Positions 11,375 through 23,133 of a stretch of DNA of 64,000 nucleotides are shown here, in pieces (positions within the stretch are counted from its first letter, which is position 1; each line of letters opens with the position of its first letter). The translations under genes and the position numbers were made by a program. The DNA comes from Apostichopus japonicus (Eukaryota; Echinodermata; Holothuroidea; Aspidochirotida; Stichopodidae): positions 20,134,094 through 20,198,093 of the forward strand of contig NC_092563.1 in NCBI RefSeq assembly GCF_037975245.1. The letters are read 5' to 3'. The notes beneath the pieces were generated by a model. It was given only the letters and a program-made list of their open reading frames with translations, was not told the origin of the DNA and ran no database searches.

Positions 11375-12616
11375 TCAGACCCGATTACAATGCTTAAAGT
11401 GCTTGTCCAAAGCATTCTTAAACCCATTGACACTACTTGCAAGTACAACTTTCTCAGGCAAACTATTCCACTCATTCACAACCCTATTAGAAAAAAAGTT
11501 ATGCCGAATATTAATCCTACTATGCGACTTTTGAAGTTTAAGACAATGACCTCTAGTACAACTACTGTTTGCAAACATGAAAAAGTCGGTAAAGGATAAA
11601 TTGTCGAAACCATACACAATCTTGAAAACCTGGATCAAGTCCCCACGTAACCTCCGAAGCTCCAGTGTGGTGAGATTCAACAGTTGTAACCGCCTATAAT
11701 AAGGAACCCTCTTTAAGGAACTAATCATCCTAGTAGCCCTCCTCTGGACCTTTTCAAGTACTTCCTTATCCTTAGCAAAATAAGGGTTCCAAGCCTGCAC
11801 AGCATACTCCAGATGAGGCCTAACCAACTGCTTATAAAGCCTAACTACGATGTCCTCTTTCAGAAAACTGAAGTTCCTCTTGATCATACCTAAAACCCTA
11901 TTACCTCTTTTAGCAGCTTCAAGACAATGTTTGGAAGGTTGCAGAGACGAGTCAATGTAGATACCTAGGTCTCTTTCAACAGAGACCTCCTGTAACTCCA
12001 CACCATTTAGATTGTATGTAAACTTTTGGTTACTACTACCAATGTGCATTACCTTACATTTATCAATATTAAAAAGCATTTGCCACCCCTGAGACCAGGA
12101 AAAAATCTTATCTAAATCCGCTTGAAATTTCTCAGAATCGCTTTTGGAAGAGACCTCAGAATACAATTTGGTGTCATCAGCAAACTTCTTAGCTGTACAC
12201 AAAATATCTCCGTCGATGTCATTTATATAGGCAACAAACAACAGGGGACCTAATACAGACCCTTGTGGAACCCCACTAGTAACGTTCTGCCAAGAAGAAG
12301 CACAGCCATTAATTACCACCCTCTGTTCCCTATTACCAAGCCAATTCCCGATCCAAGACAGTAAATTCCCTATGACACCCATGCTCTTCAGCCTAAGTAA
12401 AAGACGCTGGTGGGGAACTTTATCAAAGGCCTTCTGGAAATCCAGGAACACAACATCTACAGACATCTGCCTATTTAGTGAGCTTGTTACATCTTCCATA
12501 AACTCAAGGATATTAGTGAGACAAGACCTTTTTTGACAAAAGCCATGCTGAGACTCTCTGATCAAAGACTGACTGCTGAAGTGACAGACCAAAGACTTTT
12601 TAACAATAGACTCCAT
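11375..12616 (-). pseudogene. LINE ORF2, reverse transcriptase part (after frameshift)
   Basis: 413 residues in an open frame. The palm motifs are visible: FLDFQKAFDKVPH near residues 57-69, GVPQGSVLGPLLF near 115-127 and FADD at 145-148, the catalytic Asp pair. A C-terminal region of about 190 residues with RRATRM and NEWNSLP phrases is typical of CR1-like ORF2. The first Met is not the true start: this is the second half of ORF2, separated from the endonuclease half by a single-base deletion near 12687. The RT core is otherwise intact. It would copy the element RNA at the nicked target. Confidence 0.9.
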
Positions 12617-12627
12617 GACCTTACAAA

Positions 12628-14322
12628 CTACACTAGTGAGACTAACGGGCCTATAATTACAGGGCTTAGTCTTATCACCCTTCTTGAAATTGGGGTAATA
12701 TTAGCACATCTCCAGTCCCTAGGAACATAACCTTCATCCATAAATTTACTAAAAATCAACGAGAGTGGAACGCAGAAATAGTGTGCAAAAGTCTTCAACA
12801 AATACGGATGGATTGCATCCGGTCCAGAAGCTTTAGAAACATTTAGACGAAGCAGCTCCTTTAAGACAACGTCATCCGAAAATAAGACCGTATCCAGTTT
12901 AGGCCTATCACTGCCCCCCTGAAAATCTGGAATACTACTCGTATCTTCCCTTGTGAAAACCGACACAAAATAGTCGTTCAAAAGATCTGCAAGATCCTGA
13001 CTATCAGTAACTATCTTATCAGCCTGTGGTGCCCTAAGGGAAACAATTGCATCTTTAACTTTCTGCTTAGACCTGACATAAGAAAAGAAGGCCTTTGGGT
13101 TATCCTTAATTTTTAGGGCGATGCTTTTTTCGAAATTCAATTTTGCATCAGAGACTAAGCATTCTACTTTCAGCTGATGAATTTTAAACTTGGCCAAAAG
13201 AGATTCAGATTTAGTCCTCCTAAACAACTTCCACATTCTACGTTTTTGCCTAATTGCACATCTAACTTTCTTATTCATCCAGTGAGGCATACTGCTTTTA
13301 CGACGACGATTCTTCCACGGAACATGATTTTCCATAATGACCTTTAATTTATCAGCAAAACAAATCCAAGACTGAGAAGCACTCATATCACTAAACAAAT
13401 TAATCCAATCTGTACCCTTTAGTAAAGTTTCAATTGCCTCTGTATCTGATCTCGAAAAATCAGGGACTTTTTCCTTGCTAATAGAACTTACGACCTTACA
13501 AACAACATCAAAAGCTAGTATATCATGATCACTAGTTCCTAGTTTTCCTAGACCGGTCAAATCAACAACATTGCTTGGATTAGAACTCAAAACAAGATCC
13601 AGGATGTTATCCCCCCTAGTAGGGAAAGTAACATGTTGATGTAAAAAGCAATCTTGCACAACATCTAGAAAATTACTACCTTTCCTACTACTAGAACCAT
13701 CTATCCAATTAATGTCAGGAAAATTAAAGTCGCCCATTATAACAACATCACCTTTAGCAGCCTTTCTAATTGAATCAAACAGCACGACATCATTATCATC
13801 GCTGCTGTTAGGAGAGCGGTAAACAACACCTACAGTGATAACGTCCCTGGACCTCTTGGAGTTGTTTGTGGACAACTCGCACCAGACAGAATTAACAAAA
13901 GACCCTTGCAACTGAGATTTCTCAACACTTACAATGTCATCCCTAACATACAGTAAAACTCCCCCACCAACCCCATTATGAGTATCCCTTCTGTCCTGAC
14001 GATACACAACATACCCCGGGTGAGAAACCTCAGCACTATCAATGTCCTCCCTTAACCAAGACTCGGTGATACCAAACACATCCGGTTTCAGATCCTCGAG
14101 AAGCACAGTAAATTCAGCAAAATTTTTACGAATACTTCTAGCATTGGTAAAGACAATCTTCAGCCTATCCCTGAAACTATGTACCTTAGCATGCCTCCTA
14201 AAGTTAGAACTATGACTATCACTTATTTTGCTCTCAAAACGCCTATAATCGCCTCCACTAGGAACATAATCCTTATCCAAACTAATTCCTGACTTCATCG
14301 CCCCCCAATTTAGTTTAAACAT
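12628..14322 (-). pseudogene. LINE ORF2, endonuclease and start of RT (ends in frameshift)
   Basis: 564 residues. An AP-like endonuclease covers about residues 55-280, with NARSIRKN, GITESWL, a GDFNFPDINW motif and the closing SDHD. A linker follows, then the first RT segment (ASGPDAIHPYLLK, DWRCANITPI). Just after ITPI one T is missing from a T run near 12687; the reading frame then goes off and stops at 12628, while the correct continuation lies in the next frame. The start at 14322 overlaps the ORF1 stop by 13 bases, so ORF2 may be translated by re-initiation. Confidence 0.9.
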
Positions 14323-15245
14323 AGCTGTTCAACAGAGTAATTCACCATCTTACCAAACAACGAGGCCCCAGTATTAGCTAAGTGCAAACCATCCCTGGCG
14401 AACAGATCCCTTCTACCCTGGAAAGATGACCACATGTCAACAAATGTGAAGCCGAAGTCGGCACACAAACTATACAATAAACCATTCAAAGTTACAATCT
14501 TTTCTGACAGAACCTTGCTGTCAAATCTTGGCAACAAACTGCATATGACAACTTTAGCCCGAGTTGATGCTAGTCGACACATCAATTCGTGGTACCTAGA
14601 CTGAATAATGTTTTGCGACTCCTTCTGCACATTGTTAGTGCCTACCTGGACTACAACCACCTCCTCATCTGACACGATTTTGTTTACCCTGTTACTGACA
14701 TCCTGGATTTTAGCACCTGGCAAACATACCCTGACCCTTTTTGCTTTATCCGCCCTGCAGAACTCTCGGTCTACATACCGTACTAATGAATCCCCACACA
14801 ATACCATTCTTCCTTTCGACTTCTCCTGTCCCCACTTACCGCTGTTTACAACCACACTACCATCTCCTATCACATCACAATCACCACGCACTTCGTCCAC
14901 TACTAGCCACTCACTATTTCCCTCCTGGGAGACTTCATTCCCATCATCAACATCACGCAACTCCTCCACAGGTAACACGTCAAAACCATTACAAGTTGAA
15001 ACAACCTCGCAACAATCCCTTTCAGCAACTGCACTACTCACAGCCCTACTATTCCCGACTTCCGTCCATACACAACTACAGCTTTTCAATAGCTCCTCTA
15101 ATTCCTTAAGTTTCACACACTTATCGCAAACAAACACAATAGCTTCACTAGATGCTGATTTAAAATCACATTCCAAGCCAGAAATCTCAAACTCAATCCA
15201 CATATTACACGCATCACAGCAGACTAAACGATCAGGCACAGCCAT
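14310..15245 (-). CDS. LINE ORF1 protein: PHD-like finger plus SGNH esterase
   Basis: 311 residues, intact. An N-terminal Cys-rich segment (CCDACNMW near 9-16, then FVCDKC near 38-43) resembles a PHD zinc finger. An acidic linker follows. From about residue 147 comes an SGNH/GDSL-type hydrolase: GDS at 151-153, VGTNN near 201-205 and DGLHL near 285-289, carrying the catalytic Ser and the Asp-His pair. This ORF1 type is known in CR1 elements, where it is thought to bind RNA and membranes or lipids. The plus-strand ORFs over it are shadows. Confidence 0.88.
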   Translation of the reverse strand: MAVPDRLVCCDACNMWIEFEISGLECDFKSASSEAIVFVCDKCVKLKELEELLKSCSCVWTEVGNSRAVSSAVAERDCCEVVSTCNGFDVLPVEELRDVDDGNEVSQEGNSEWLVVDEVRGDCDVIGDGSVVVNSGKWGQEKSKGRMVLCGDSLVRYVDREFCRADKAKRVRVCLPGAKIQDVSNRVNKIVSDEEVVVVQVGTNNVQKESQNIIQSRYHELMCRLASTRAKVVICSLLPRFDSKVLSEKIVTLNGLLYSLCADFGFTFVDMWSSFQGRRDLFARDGLHLANTGASLFGKMVNYSVEQLCLN

Positions 15246-15995
15246 AACGAAAATACTAAGTCAAAGAAAAAAAAAAACAGCGTACACAGAAAATCGAACA
15301 CACGACGGGCAGCTTAGGCTAACAGAGACTGTACACTGAACGATAGGATACAATGACGCTACAGACCTAAAACCACGGACAGAACTGAAACACGACAAAA
15401 ACAGCTCACATTGAACACAATAACATGCAGAATGAAAGATACAGACAATAAATAACGAATACACTAAGGCACAGAAAACCCACGAACACAGAAAATCGAT
15501 ACTCACGATTAGCAGCTTAGGCTTAACAGAGACAATATACTGAACGATAGGATACACTGACGTTACAGACCTAAAACAACGGACAGCACTGAAACAAGAC
15601 AAAAACAGCTCACATTGAACACAAAAACATGCAGAATGAAAGTTACAGACAATAAATAACGAATACACTAAGGCACAGAAAAACCCGCGAACGCGGAAAA
15701 ACGATACTCACGATTAGCAGCTTAGGCTCAACATAGACTATACACTGTACGATAGGATACACTGACGCTACAGACCTTAAACCACGGACAGCACCGACAC
15801 AAGACAAAAAACAGCACAGATTGAACAAAAAATATGCAGAATGACAGGAACAGACAAAAATAACTCCAAATAAACAACAAAACGAATCACAAGGTGTTTG
15901 ATAAAAAAAAACGATCCCAAAAATCCCAAAAATGAACGAAATGCAAGAGCACCGAAAAAGTACGTGTATACGCTTCAACGACCAAAGGCCAGTAT
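15246..15995 (-). repeat. LINE 5' UTR with about 204-bp tandem monomers
   Basis: Three to four units, anchored by agcttaggct at 15311, 15514 and 15719 (spacing 203 and 205), each with gataggatacactgacg and cacattgaac phrases. Tandem 5' monomers can carry the internal promoter, as in mouse L1; that role is inferred here. Two minus-strand ORFs across the monomers (135 and 111 codons) are repeat translations without a known domain. Confidence 0.8.
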
Positions 15996-15999
15996 GATA

Positions 16000-16160
16000 T
16001 CGGGTTTACAAGGTTTTCACCATTGGACACCTAGTGACCCTAAATGACCTTTGACCTTCACAGAAAACAATAGGCTTCTTTACTCAATGTGGTTCATCTA
16101 ACACACCAAACATGAAGTTGGTCAAACATTCCCTTCTTGAGATTTCCTGTTTACAAGCTG
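16000..16160. repeat. 145-bp satellite, right part after the LINE
   Basis: Continues the array cut at 11276. It holds a DR1 element near 16046 and leads into the array boundary motif at 16164-16275, where copy 2 begins. Confidence 0.8.
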
Positions 16161-16250
16161 GGCGTTACAAACGCACACACACACACACTTACGCCATCAT
16201 GAATGCATAGGTTACGATATTAATCGAAACCAAAAAGGAGTCATTTCTCT

Positions 16251-16528
16251 TTAGTGAGACAGAGCAGGAACAGCATCAGGGCAAAGGGAAAGCTGAAGGA
16301 GTATTTGGATCATTAATCCAAATTGTAAATACTGTTCAATTGCTTCATTCTGTGTTGACTTACTATATTCAATATATTTCCTGTAGAGTAAACAGTTTCG
16401 ATACAAAATTCCTGTAAAAGTAAGTTGGCCTGACGTTTGTATCCTGTCAGCTTTTTGCAGTTGAAAAAAATAACGGTGAAAACCGCAAACACAATAGCAA
16501 CAATGCAAATTGTCTCGGAAAACATAAA
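16251..16528 (-). CDS. Hydrophobic 3'-terminal segment, array copy 2 (frame unsettled)
   Basis: Follows the last HYR exon with an acceptor-like CTTCCTAG at 16529-16535. In the frame set by phase 1, a Cys/Tyr/Phe-rich stretch (HCCYCVCGFHRYFF) runs into a polar tail (QLQKADRIQ) and stays open to a stop at 16251. In another frame the same bases encode a clear transmembrane-like stretch (ICIVAIVFAVFTVIFF, from a Met near 16525) followed by a basic tail (NCKKLTGYKRQ). It may be a membrane anchor and cytoplasmic tail; the alternative is a signal peptide of a separate gene. Transcript data would decide. Confidence 0.4.
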
Positions 16529-16584
16529 CTAGGAAGACTTTAAATCAATATAAAACACAGTTAATGATCTGATAAAGTGCATAC

Positions 16585-16836
16585 CTGTCTGGACAAGTAC
16601 AATAAATTCACAGTTGGCTGTGTTGCCAGCCGGATCCAGAAATATATACATCACAGTTGTTTGTCCTATCACAAAGGACTCTCCGGGACTGTGCGTCTGA
16701 GTTTGAAGAGTAGCTGTTCCGGAATTGTCAGTTGCAGAAGGTTGAAACCATACAACTTGTGCAGAAGTTTGTCCTGGTTCAATTGTGATAGTCTGCTGTG
16801 ATGGACAGTCGGAAATAACTGGTGGAACAGTATCAA
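16585..16836 (-). CDS. Last HYR exon (h), array copy 2
   Basis: An 84-codon, phase 1-1 exon, intact. It begins VDTVPPVISDCPSQQ, with VVWFQPSATDNSGTA as the core, GESFVIGQTTVMYIF as the turn, and DPAGNTANCEFIVLV at the end. The donor is ACAG/GTATGC. Copy 1 (2387-2600) is truncated; copy 3 (27637-27888) is intact. Confidence 0.87.
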
Positions 16837-18515
16837 CTGATTGGAATCGTGGGGAGGGGGATAATGAGAAAAAATTAAAGGGTGAGATTTCTAAAATTGC
16901 AACACTATAGAATTCTCTCAAAAGAAATTTAAAAACACCAGTGAACTGAAGTGGTGATGATAAGCTTTGAGCTATTTATGTGATATATAGATTCACTTCT
17001 ATGCATGTAGTTTGAATAAGAGCTTTTGAAACCACTTCACCGAGATCAATCTGAAGTGATCAAATTTGCCTCTACATAATCCATTTTACTGTCTAGAACA
17101 TTCTTTATTTGTTACATAGTCACTATAAAACAAATCTTTAATGAATGATGGTCCTTGAGTAAACTAATCAGCATTAGTTCAGGCAAGTTTGATTAAATGA
17201 ATCTGAATCTTCAGCACACTAGATTTAATGATCTTGGAGTCTACATTAACAAACGAGGTGATGTGAGATAAAGTTTCGGAAAAGTGAGACTCACGGATAT
17301 GCGGTCAATCTGTAAAGGTGACATTAAACAGTCTACCACATATCAAAATGGAGTCTGCCTATGTAAATACATTCTTTGACTACGTAAGAGACAGGACAAC
17401 TCATTTCTTACATACAACTTGTGACATACAAGTATGTAGCAAAAATTGTCAATGAACTAACCGAAAATGAAAGCCATTTTTAGCATGGTTGTCTGTCACA
17501 ATGAAACAGTACCATTTAAATCTAGTGAGATGTATATTTCAGTACTTGGTAATGGCAGGAAAAAAATCTTCATCAAACTTTGAAAGATACTATACGATAA
17601 GCTGCTGTTTTATAAACTACTCGGAAGAAAAGGGTTTTGTTTTATAGTTTTGAACTATTTTTTTTTTCCCGTTCACTTCACTGTCCCTGAACTAAAGTTC
17701 CCATTTGGATATTGCACATGTGAGGGGCTAATGTTACTGACAGTGGCTAGTCTAATATTAAATGTTCATGTAATACTTCCTGTTCTGAATTTTAGTTCAC
17801 CTATGTCACTGAACTATATTTCCTATTAGAATATTGCACCTGTGAGTGGCTAATGTTACTGATAGTGGTGCAGTCTACTCTTTAAATTCCATGTAATGCT
17901 GAACTCTAGGTAACCTCACTGTCAGTGAACTATAGTTCCAATTATGAAATTGCACATGTGAGTGGTCAATGTTACTGGTAGTGGTGCAGTCTACTCTTTA
18001 AAGTTCACGTAATACTGATTTTTAGTTCACCTCTGTCACTGAAATAAAGTTCCCATTAGCATATTTTACATGTGAGTGGTAAATGGTACTGTCTGCGGTA
18101 CAGTCTACTATTCAAAGTTCATGTTATACTGAACTCTAGTTCATGTCAGGAATGTTTGAAGTTCAAAGTTTGCTTCTGTTCTTAAACTATAGTTTTGATC
18201 ATGAATTTGGTCATGCATACAGTTAACTATCAAGCATCAGAACTTTGCTTAGGTGTATATGGTTAACACAACTGAAAGTAGGACTGACAACTCTTTATAG
18301 TTCTTTTCTTAATACCAAAACATAGTTTACAGCAGGAATCTGTTCATTTATATGGTTAGAATTACTGAGGCTAATGTCAAAAGTTGAATTTTGTTATTGA
18401 TATAAATTTCATGTCAGAAATTTGTACATTTCCACGGTCACTTTTAGTGCCATTTTCACTACCTTGTTACTACATTCACATACAATGAACAAAGAAATGA
18501 GTTGGCAGTAGTGTC
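16837..18515 (-). other. Intron upstream of exon h with 116-bp tandem repeats (copy 2)
   Basis: 17000-17640 is noncoding sequence shared with copy 3 (28010-28700). 17650-18140 holds about four units of the 116-bp repeat (cacatgtgagtgg, cagtctactctttaaa, gtaatactga). The rest is AT-rich without recognised content. Confidence 0.65.
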
Positions 18516-18590
18516 CGTTAAAAAGGTTTGTGACAATTGTCATTCCTGATTTGAAGAATGTGCCGGGATCTTTAGACAGCACAACTAAAA
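18515..18590 (-). pseudogene. Remnant HYR exon, array copy 2
   Basis: The same short remnant as at 2850-2926, ending in a T run of altered length (CTTTTTAACGG), so the frame to the closing strand is lost. No 5' half is present. Confidence 0.6.
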
Positions 18591-18715
18591 TAAATTAACA
18601 CATTTATTGTATATAGCTGTACAAGTTATCCTTGAGATAAAGGTGAGCCACATACACGATACACTTCTAATACTGACAGAGGTCTAGTAACGACAGATAA
18701 AAGACATAAACATAC

Positions 18716-18970
18716 TTGTTGTTACTATTATAAGGAATGTGCAGCTATTGCTGTTCCCATCAGGATCCACAAACAGATACAGACAACTAGTTTCACCCAC
18801 AGGGTACGAGTCGCCCCGTTGACAGGTCTGAGTCTGTAGTAAATTTTGTGCATTGGAGTTATCGGTAGCGAATGGTTCATCATAAAACACTACGGTTGAA
18901 GTAATACCCAATTCGACTATTGTCCTGACTTCATCTGGACACTGGAAAACCTCTGGTCGGGTAGTGCCCT
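18716..18970 (-). CDS. HYR domain exon f, array copy 2
   Basis: An 85-codon, phase 1-1 exon, nearly identical to 3050-3304. The TTPP opening reads TTRP here (Pro to Arg). The rest of the HYR pattern is kept, including GDSYPVGETSCLYLF. Confidence 0.85.
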
Positions 18971-19172
18971 CTGAAATACAACAATAAATTATAAAAATTG
19001 CAACATTTTGGATTTATGTAGTTTAGTATGGTACACAGAAATGCAAGAAAAAAAAACTGTTGCTGAAGACTCTCAGTTTCTTTACTCATTACAATATTAA
19101 GGTTTAGAGTATTCTTCTCTTCTTTGTAACTTTAAGGATTAACACGAATTGGTTTAACGATGTTACAGAATA

Positions 19173-19317
19173 TTTACACAGAATTTGAAAAGATGTTGTC
19201 TTGATAATGATTCGTTTCATATGATCTGATCGGATATGATCTGCATTTACACAACGACCTTGATCTCAAGCACGGGATCTGAACTTGAGCAGGAGATCAG
19301 ATGGTATTTAGTGTAAA
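19173..19317. repeat. 145-bp segment with inverted ends, largely absent from copy 1
   Basis: Bounded by TTTACAC (19173-19179) and GTGTAAA (19311-19317), with internal tgatct/agatca-type inverted phrases. In copy 1 the matching place (3503-3528) keeps only edges. It could be a small MITE-like element deleted from copy 1; no clear target duplication was found. Confidence 0.4.
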
Positions 19318-20012
19318 GGACCCCGACAGACGCAACTTCAACTAGCAGTTTCACTACTAAGACATGCTTTGTTTTCTTAGTTTGAAAACGGTGAATGACG
19401 TGTTAAAGTGTTATTATACCCATGATCTAACTCCGCACATATTCAGGGGTACAGAGACAGACTAGTCCATGCCTTTTAAGTACCATTCCCTACATTTTTA
19501 CAATCAACTAAGATATATAGGTAACCTGTTTTAAAGGATGGGTTCCTCTTCTGTACCAGTGACAATGGATTTCCTTGAAATGGATTTGGAGAGATAGAGA
19601 AGTTTATCAGCAATGTTACAATGATTCTATTGTTGTTCTTTTGGATTTGCTTCTAGTAAATCACTCCAAATCATGTCAGTGTAGCAGATATATAACAGTA
19701 AAGCAATGCAATGTGTGGTTGTTGACTCCATCATTTTCTATGTGAGGTAGCTATGAGTCATAGATCAAACTGGTTACTGTAACATTTTGATTTTGAGTGC
19801 CTTGATATTTCGGTCCACAAGGGTGCACATATGGTACTTGTCAAGACAATTGACTACTACTGCTATCATTCAAATGTCACAAATGATGGTCAGACTGAAA
19901 CAGGTTTTCAAAGAATCATATATCTTATCATTTATGATAAGTCTACCTGTGGAGGAAATATTGTTACAATTAAAAATTTGATTTAATAAAAAAGACTTCT
20001 TTCAACTTGCAC

Positions 20013-20273
20013 CTGTTAGCACTGTGATGGTGAAGACGCATTGACCACTGTTACCCGATGAATCAGTGAAAGTAAAAGTACAAGTAGTTGTTCCTACAGG
20101 GTATCTGTCTCCAGAATTACAGCTTGATTCAACATTAATGGAGTTGGAGGCATCCGTGGCTGTTGGTTCATCAAATTGAACTATCGCTGAAGTTATGCCA
20201 GGCTCTATGGTAGCAATGACACTTGGAGCATCTATGTCCGGGCATTCCAGGATTTGAGGCCGAAGAGTATCAA
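20013..20273 (-). CDS. HYR domain exon e, array copy 2
   Basis: An 87-codon, phase 1-1 exon matching 4222-4482. It begins VDTLRPQILECPDID and ends with NSGQCVFTITVLT. The introns on both sides (18971-20012, 20274-21175) are similar to copy 1 and hold nothing else recognisable apart from the inverted-end segment at 19173-19317. Confidence 0.85.
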
Positions 20274-21175
20274 CTGCAGGAGAAATGAAAGAATATTACC
20301 ACCATCTCTAATGCTCTATCATTTCAGAGAACTAAAAAACAATATAAGAACAAAGGTATAAAGTAGGCAGTTGACTTTCATAACCATATTTCTAATTAAA
20401 CTTCCAGTATTATTTTGTGGAAACTCTGTGAAATGATTTTTCGGTCCATAAATTTACTTTGAGGCAGTATAGTTAGTCCCAGTATACAATGTCAAAGATG
20501 CCTTATACCTGTTTTTCATCTGCAAAGAGAAGACCATATCCAGTTACCTCTGCTATGACAGTGTCATAGCAATAAATTCAGAGCTGATCATTGTTTTCAA
20601 ATGCAATGTCAATTCTTGAAATGTCTGTTATAACATCCATTCAATAAACCAACAGAGTGGTTTTTTGTTCAAGAATACATCTGATGCTAGGAGAAAATAT
20701 GCTACAAATGCAAAAAGCTATATGAAAAGAAAGAATTCAAATACTCCTGTCACCTATCACCTTGATGGCAGTGAACAGTGAAAATAACCACCATTCTTTG
20801 AGAGTCAATTTTTTTCTATTTGTCACGAGAGGACTAAGAAAAAAACTGATAATGTTCAGATTTCACTCATGTTTTGAAAGCTGCCAGTTGATATGCGTAT
20901 GTCAAATTGTATTAAAGGCAGGGGAAAATGTCAACTTGTTATTAAAGGCAAAGGAAGCACAAAACTGAAAATAAAAGTACATCTTTTTGATAAGTGCATT
21001 TCCTGATATGTACGGTAATTTTTCATGAAACATCAAAATTAAGGAAATCGTTTAAATTTCTCTTCTGGTTGAAAAAGCTCTCATACTTTAGTTTATTTCC
21101 ATTGTAATATCTGATAACAAACTTCGCTTGTCACGAAGAACAATGAAGCAAAATTGCGTCTATTATATCACTCAC

Positions 21176-21427
21176 TTGTAAAGACCTGGACAGGAAATGA
21201 ACATGTGTCAGAATTTCCAGATCCATCTGTGCAAGTGTAGGTTACTACAGTATCTCCTACCAGGAAGAAGGAACCTGGCAGATTGGATCTGGCTGTCACA
21301 GAAGCTACGTTTGAAATATCTTGACAGGTAGGCTCAATCCAAGTAACCCGACGCCCTGGGTTACCTAACTCAGTGCTTTCAGATACAAAAGCTGGCAAGT
21401 TGACACATTCTGGAGGTGTGGTGTCAA
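21176..21427 (-). CDS. HYR domain exon d, array copy 2
   Basis: An 84-codon, phase 1-1 exon. Its protein is the same as 5386-5637 as far as read (VDTTPPECVNLPAF through CSFPVQVFTS). The strong identity, including the introns, shows that the large duplication is fairly recent or has been homogenised. Confidence 0.87.
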
Positions 21428-21614
21428 CTGAAAGAAGAAAACCAATGCAACAATTAGCCAAACAGTCATCAAACAGTACTAGATGATACATTTCAAATTT
21501 TGAAAATTCAATATTTATTCTATATCCTTTTGTTCCTTCATCATGATGAAATTACAACAATTTCCTTGGAACAGGTGAAACTTATATGGAAATAAACCAA
21601 AGATGAAAATTTAC

Positions 21615-21866
21615 CAATTGTTATTGAGATAATAAAGCTGCAAACGGCCCCATTCTGACTGCTGTCTGTGAAGGTGTAGATCACTTTGGTTATTCCCACT
21701 GGAAAGAAATCATTTGGTGCGTGTGTCCTGTCAACTAACATAGCAGTACCAGATATATCTGTGGCTGATGGTTCAGTCCATGTAATGATTAGTCCTGGTA
21801 CACCCAACTCAACCTGTCTTTCAATCAGACTGGGACAATTCACAATCATTGGTGGAGTAATGCCCT
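21615..21866 (-). CDS. HYR domain exon c, array copy 2
   Basis: An 84-codon, phase 1-1 exon. The opening reads EGITPP where copy 1 has EGTTPP; the rest matches 5825-6076 (ITWTEPSATDISG, PVGITKVIYTF). Confidence 0.87.
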
Positions 21867-22249
21867 CTGCAAATGTGAAAAATGGATACATCATTTTATA
21901 AGAATTTAAGACTCATAGCATGCGAAAGCCACATTCAGACCTGTATGCAGCACATACAAGTCCCGGAAAGTAATTGTCAAGTACTGAGATTTGTCCAATT
22001 CCTAAATGAGTAAGTCACAGAAAACAAGATTCACATACACATGGATACTTGTAATTTTACATGTGTCCTTGTCCTTTTACATGAATAGATGCCTAAGCAG
22101 TTAACCTTTCCTAACATATTATTTTATATATGTACTTCTCCTATTATATTAAAAGATACCTTAGCTGTTAACCTTACCTTACAAATAATTTAATATGTGT
22201 ACTTGTCGTATCACATGATTAGATGCCTCTATGGTTATGCTAGCCTTTA

Positions 22250-22930
22250 AATAACTCATATGGATATATTGGTCATGATACAAGACCATACATCTTTGTA
22301 GCTATCCTTTTCTACTATATAGTTATAGATGGATATATTGGTTCTGATACATGACTATATACCACAGCGGTCATAAATTGCTAAGTCATATGGATATACT
22401 GGTGCTGATACATAACCATATATCTTTGTGGATATCCTTTCTACAATATATTTATAGATGGGTTAACCAGATCGATATTTTGGTCCTGGTACATAACCAT
22501 ACACAGTTTTGGATATCCTTTGCTTCTACATATTTACAGATGGATATATTGGTCCTGATACATGACTTTATATCGCAGCGGTCACAGATTGCTGTATTGG
22601 TTCTAGTACATGACTATACACCGCAGCGGTCATAAATTGCTAAGTCATATGGATATACTGGTGCTGATACATAACCATATATCTTTGTGGATATCCTTTC
22701 TACAATATATTTATAGATGGGTTAACCAGATCGATATTTTGGTCCTGGTACATAACCATACACATTTTTGGATATCCTTTGCTTCTACATATTTACAGAT
22801 GGATATATTGGTCATGATACATGACATTATATCGCAGCGGTCACAGATTGCTAAGTTATATGGATATATTAGTCCTGATACATAACCATACATCTTTGTG
22901 GCTATCCTAATGTACTATATATTTATAGAT
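22250..22930. repeat. Intronic minisatellite with extra 260-bp duplication (copy 2)
   Basis: Same family as 6460-7000. A block of about 260 bases is repeated: the two repeats translate alike at 22351-22635 and 22610-22885 (offset about 259). Noncoding. Confidence 0.8.
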
Positions 22931-23133
22931 GCTTTAATATTGGTGATTAAGCATATCACTTACACAGTATAAATCAATAACTCTGGTAAATTACTAAGCA
23001 GTGGTTGGTTATCAATGTCACTGAGTACTTGTCTCTGTATGAAGCTAATCCTCAACTGTGCTCATCTTAAATATAACATTAAATATGATTACAGTAATCA
23101 TTAACCTTAAGTACTTGAATTTGTCAATCTTAC

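Larger units (their letters stand above)
11277..15995 (-). mobile_element. Nearly full-length CR1-like non-LTR retrotransposon
   Basis: A 4.7-kb element on the minus strand. In its own direction it holds a 5' UTR of about 204-bp repeats, ORF1 with a PHD-like finger and esterase, ORF2 with an AP-type endonuclease and reverse transcriptase, then a short 3' UTR ending in (ACTAA)n. The 4-base target duplication GATA (11273-11276 and 15996-15999) and the empty site in array copy 2 define the ends. ORF1 plus endonuclease plus RT without RNase H, and the esterase, point to the CR1/L2 group of the Jockey superfamily. One frameshift in ORF2 suggests a young insertion, made after the array copies diverged or present in only one of them. 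Confidence 0.92.

Noticed and set aside
14608-15339. Plus-strand ORF of 243 codons rich in Ser/Thr/His
   Set aside because: Exact antisense of LINE ORF1, which has the PHD-like and esterase motifs.
15261-15978. Two minus-strand ORFs rich in Cys/Phe upstream of LINE ORF1
   Set aside because: They lie across the 204-bp 5' UTR monomers and repeat themselves with the DNA; no PHD, RRM or other ORF1 domain.
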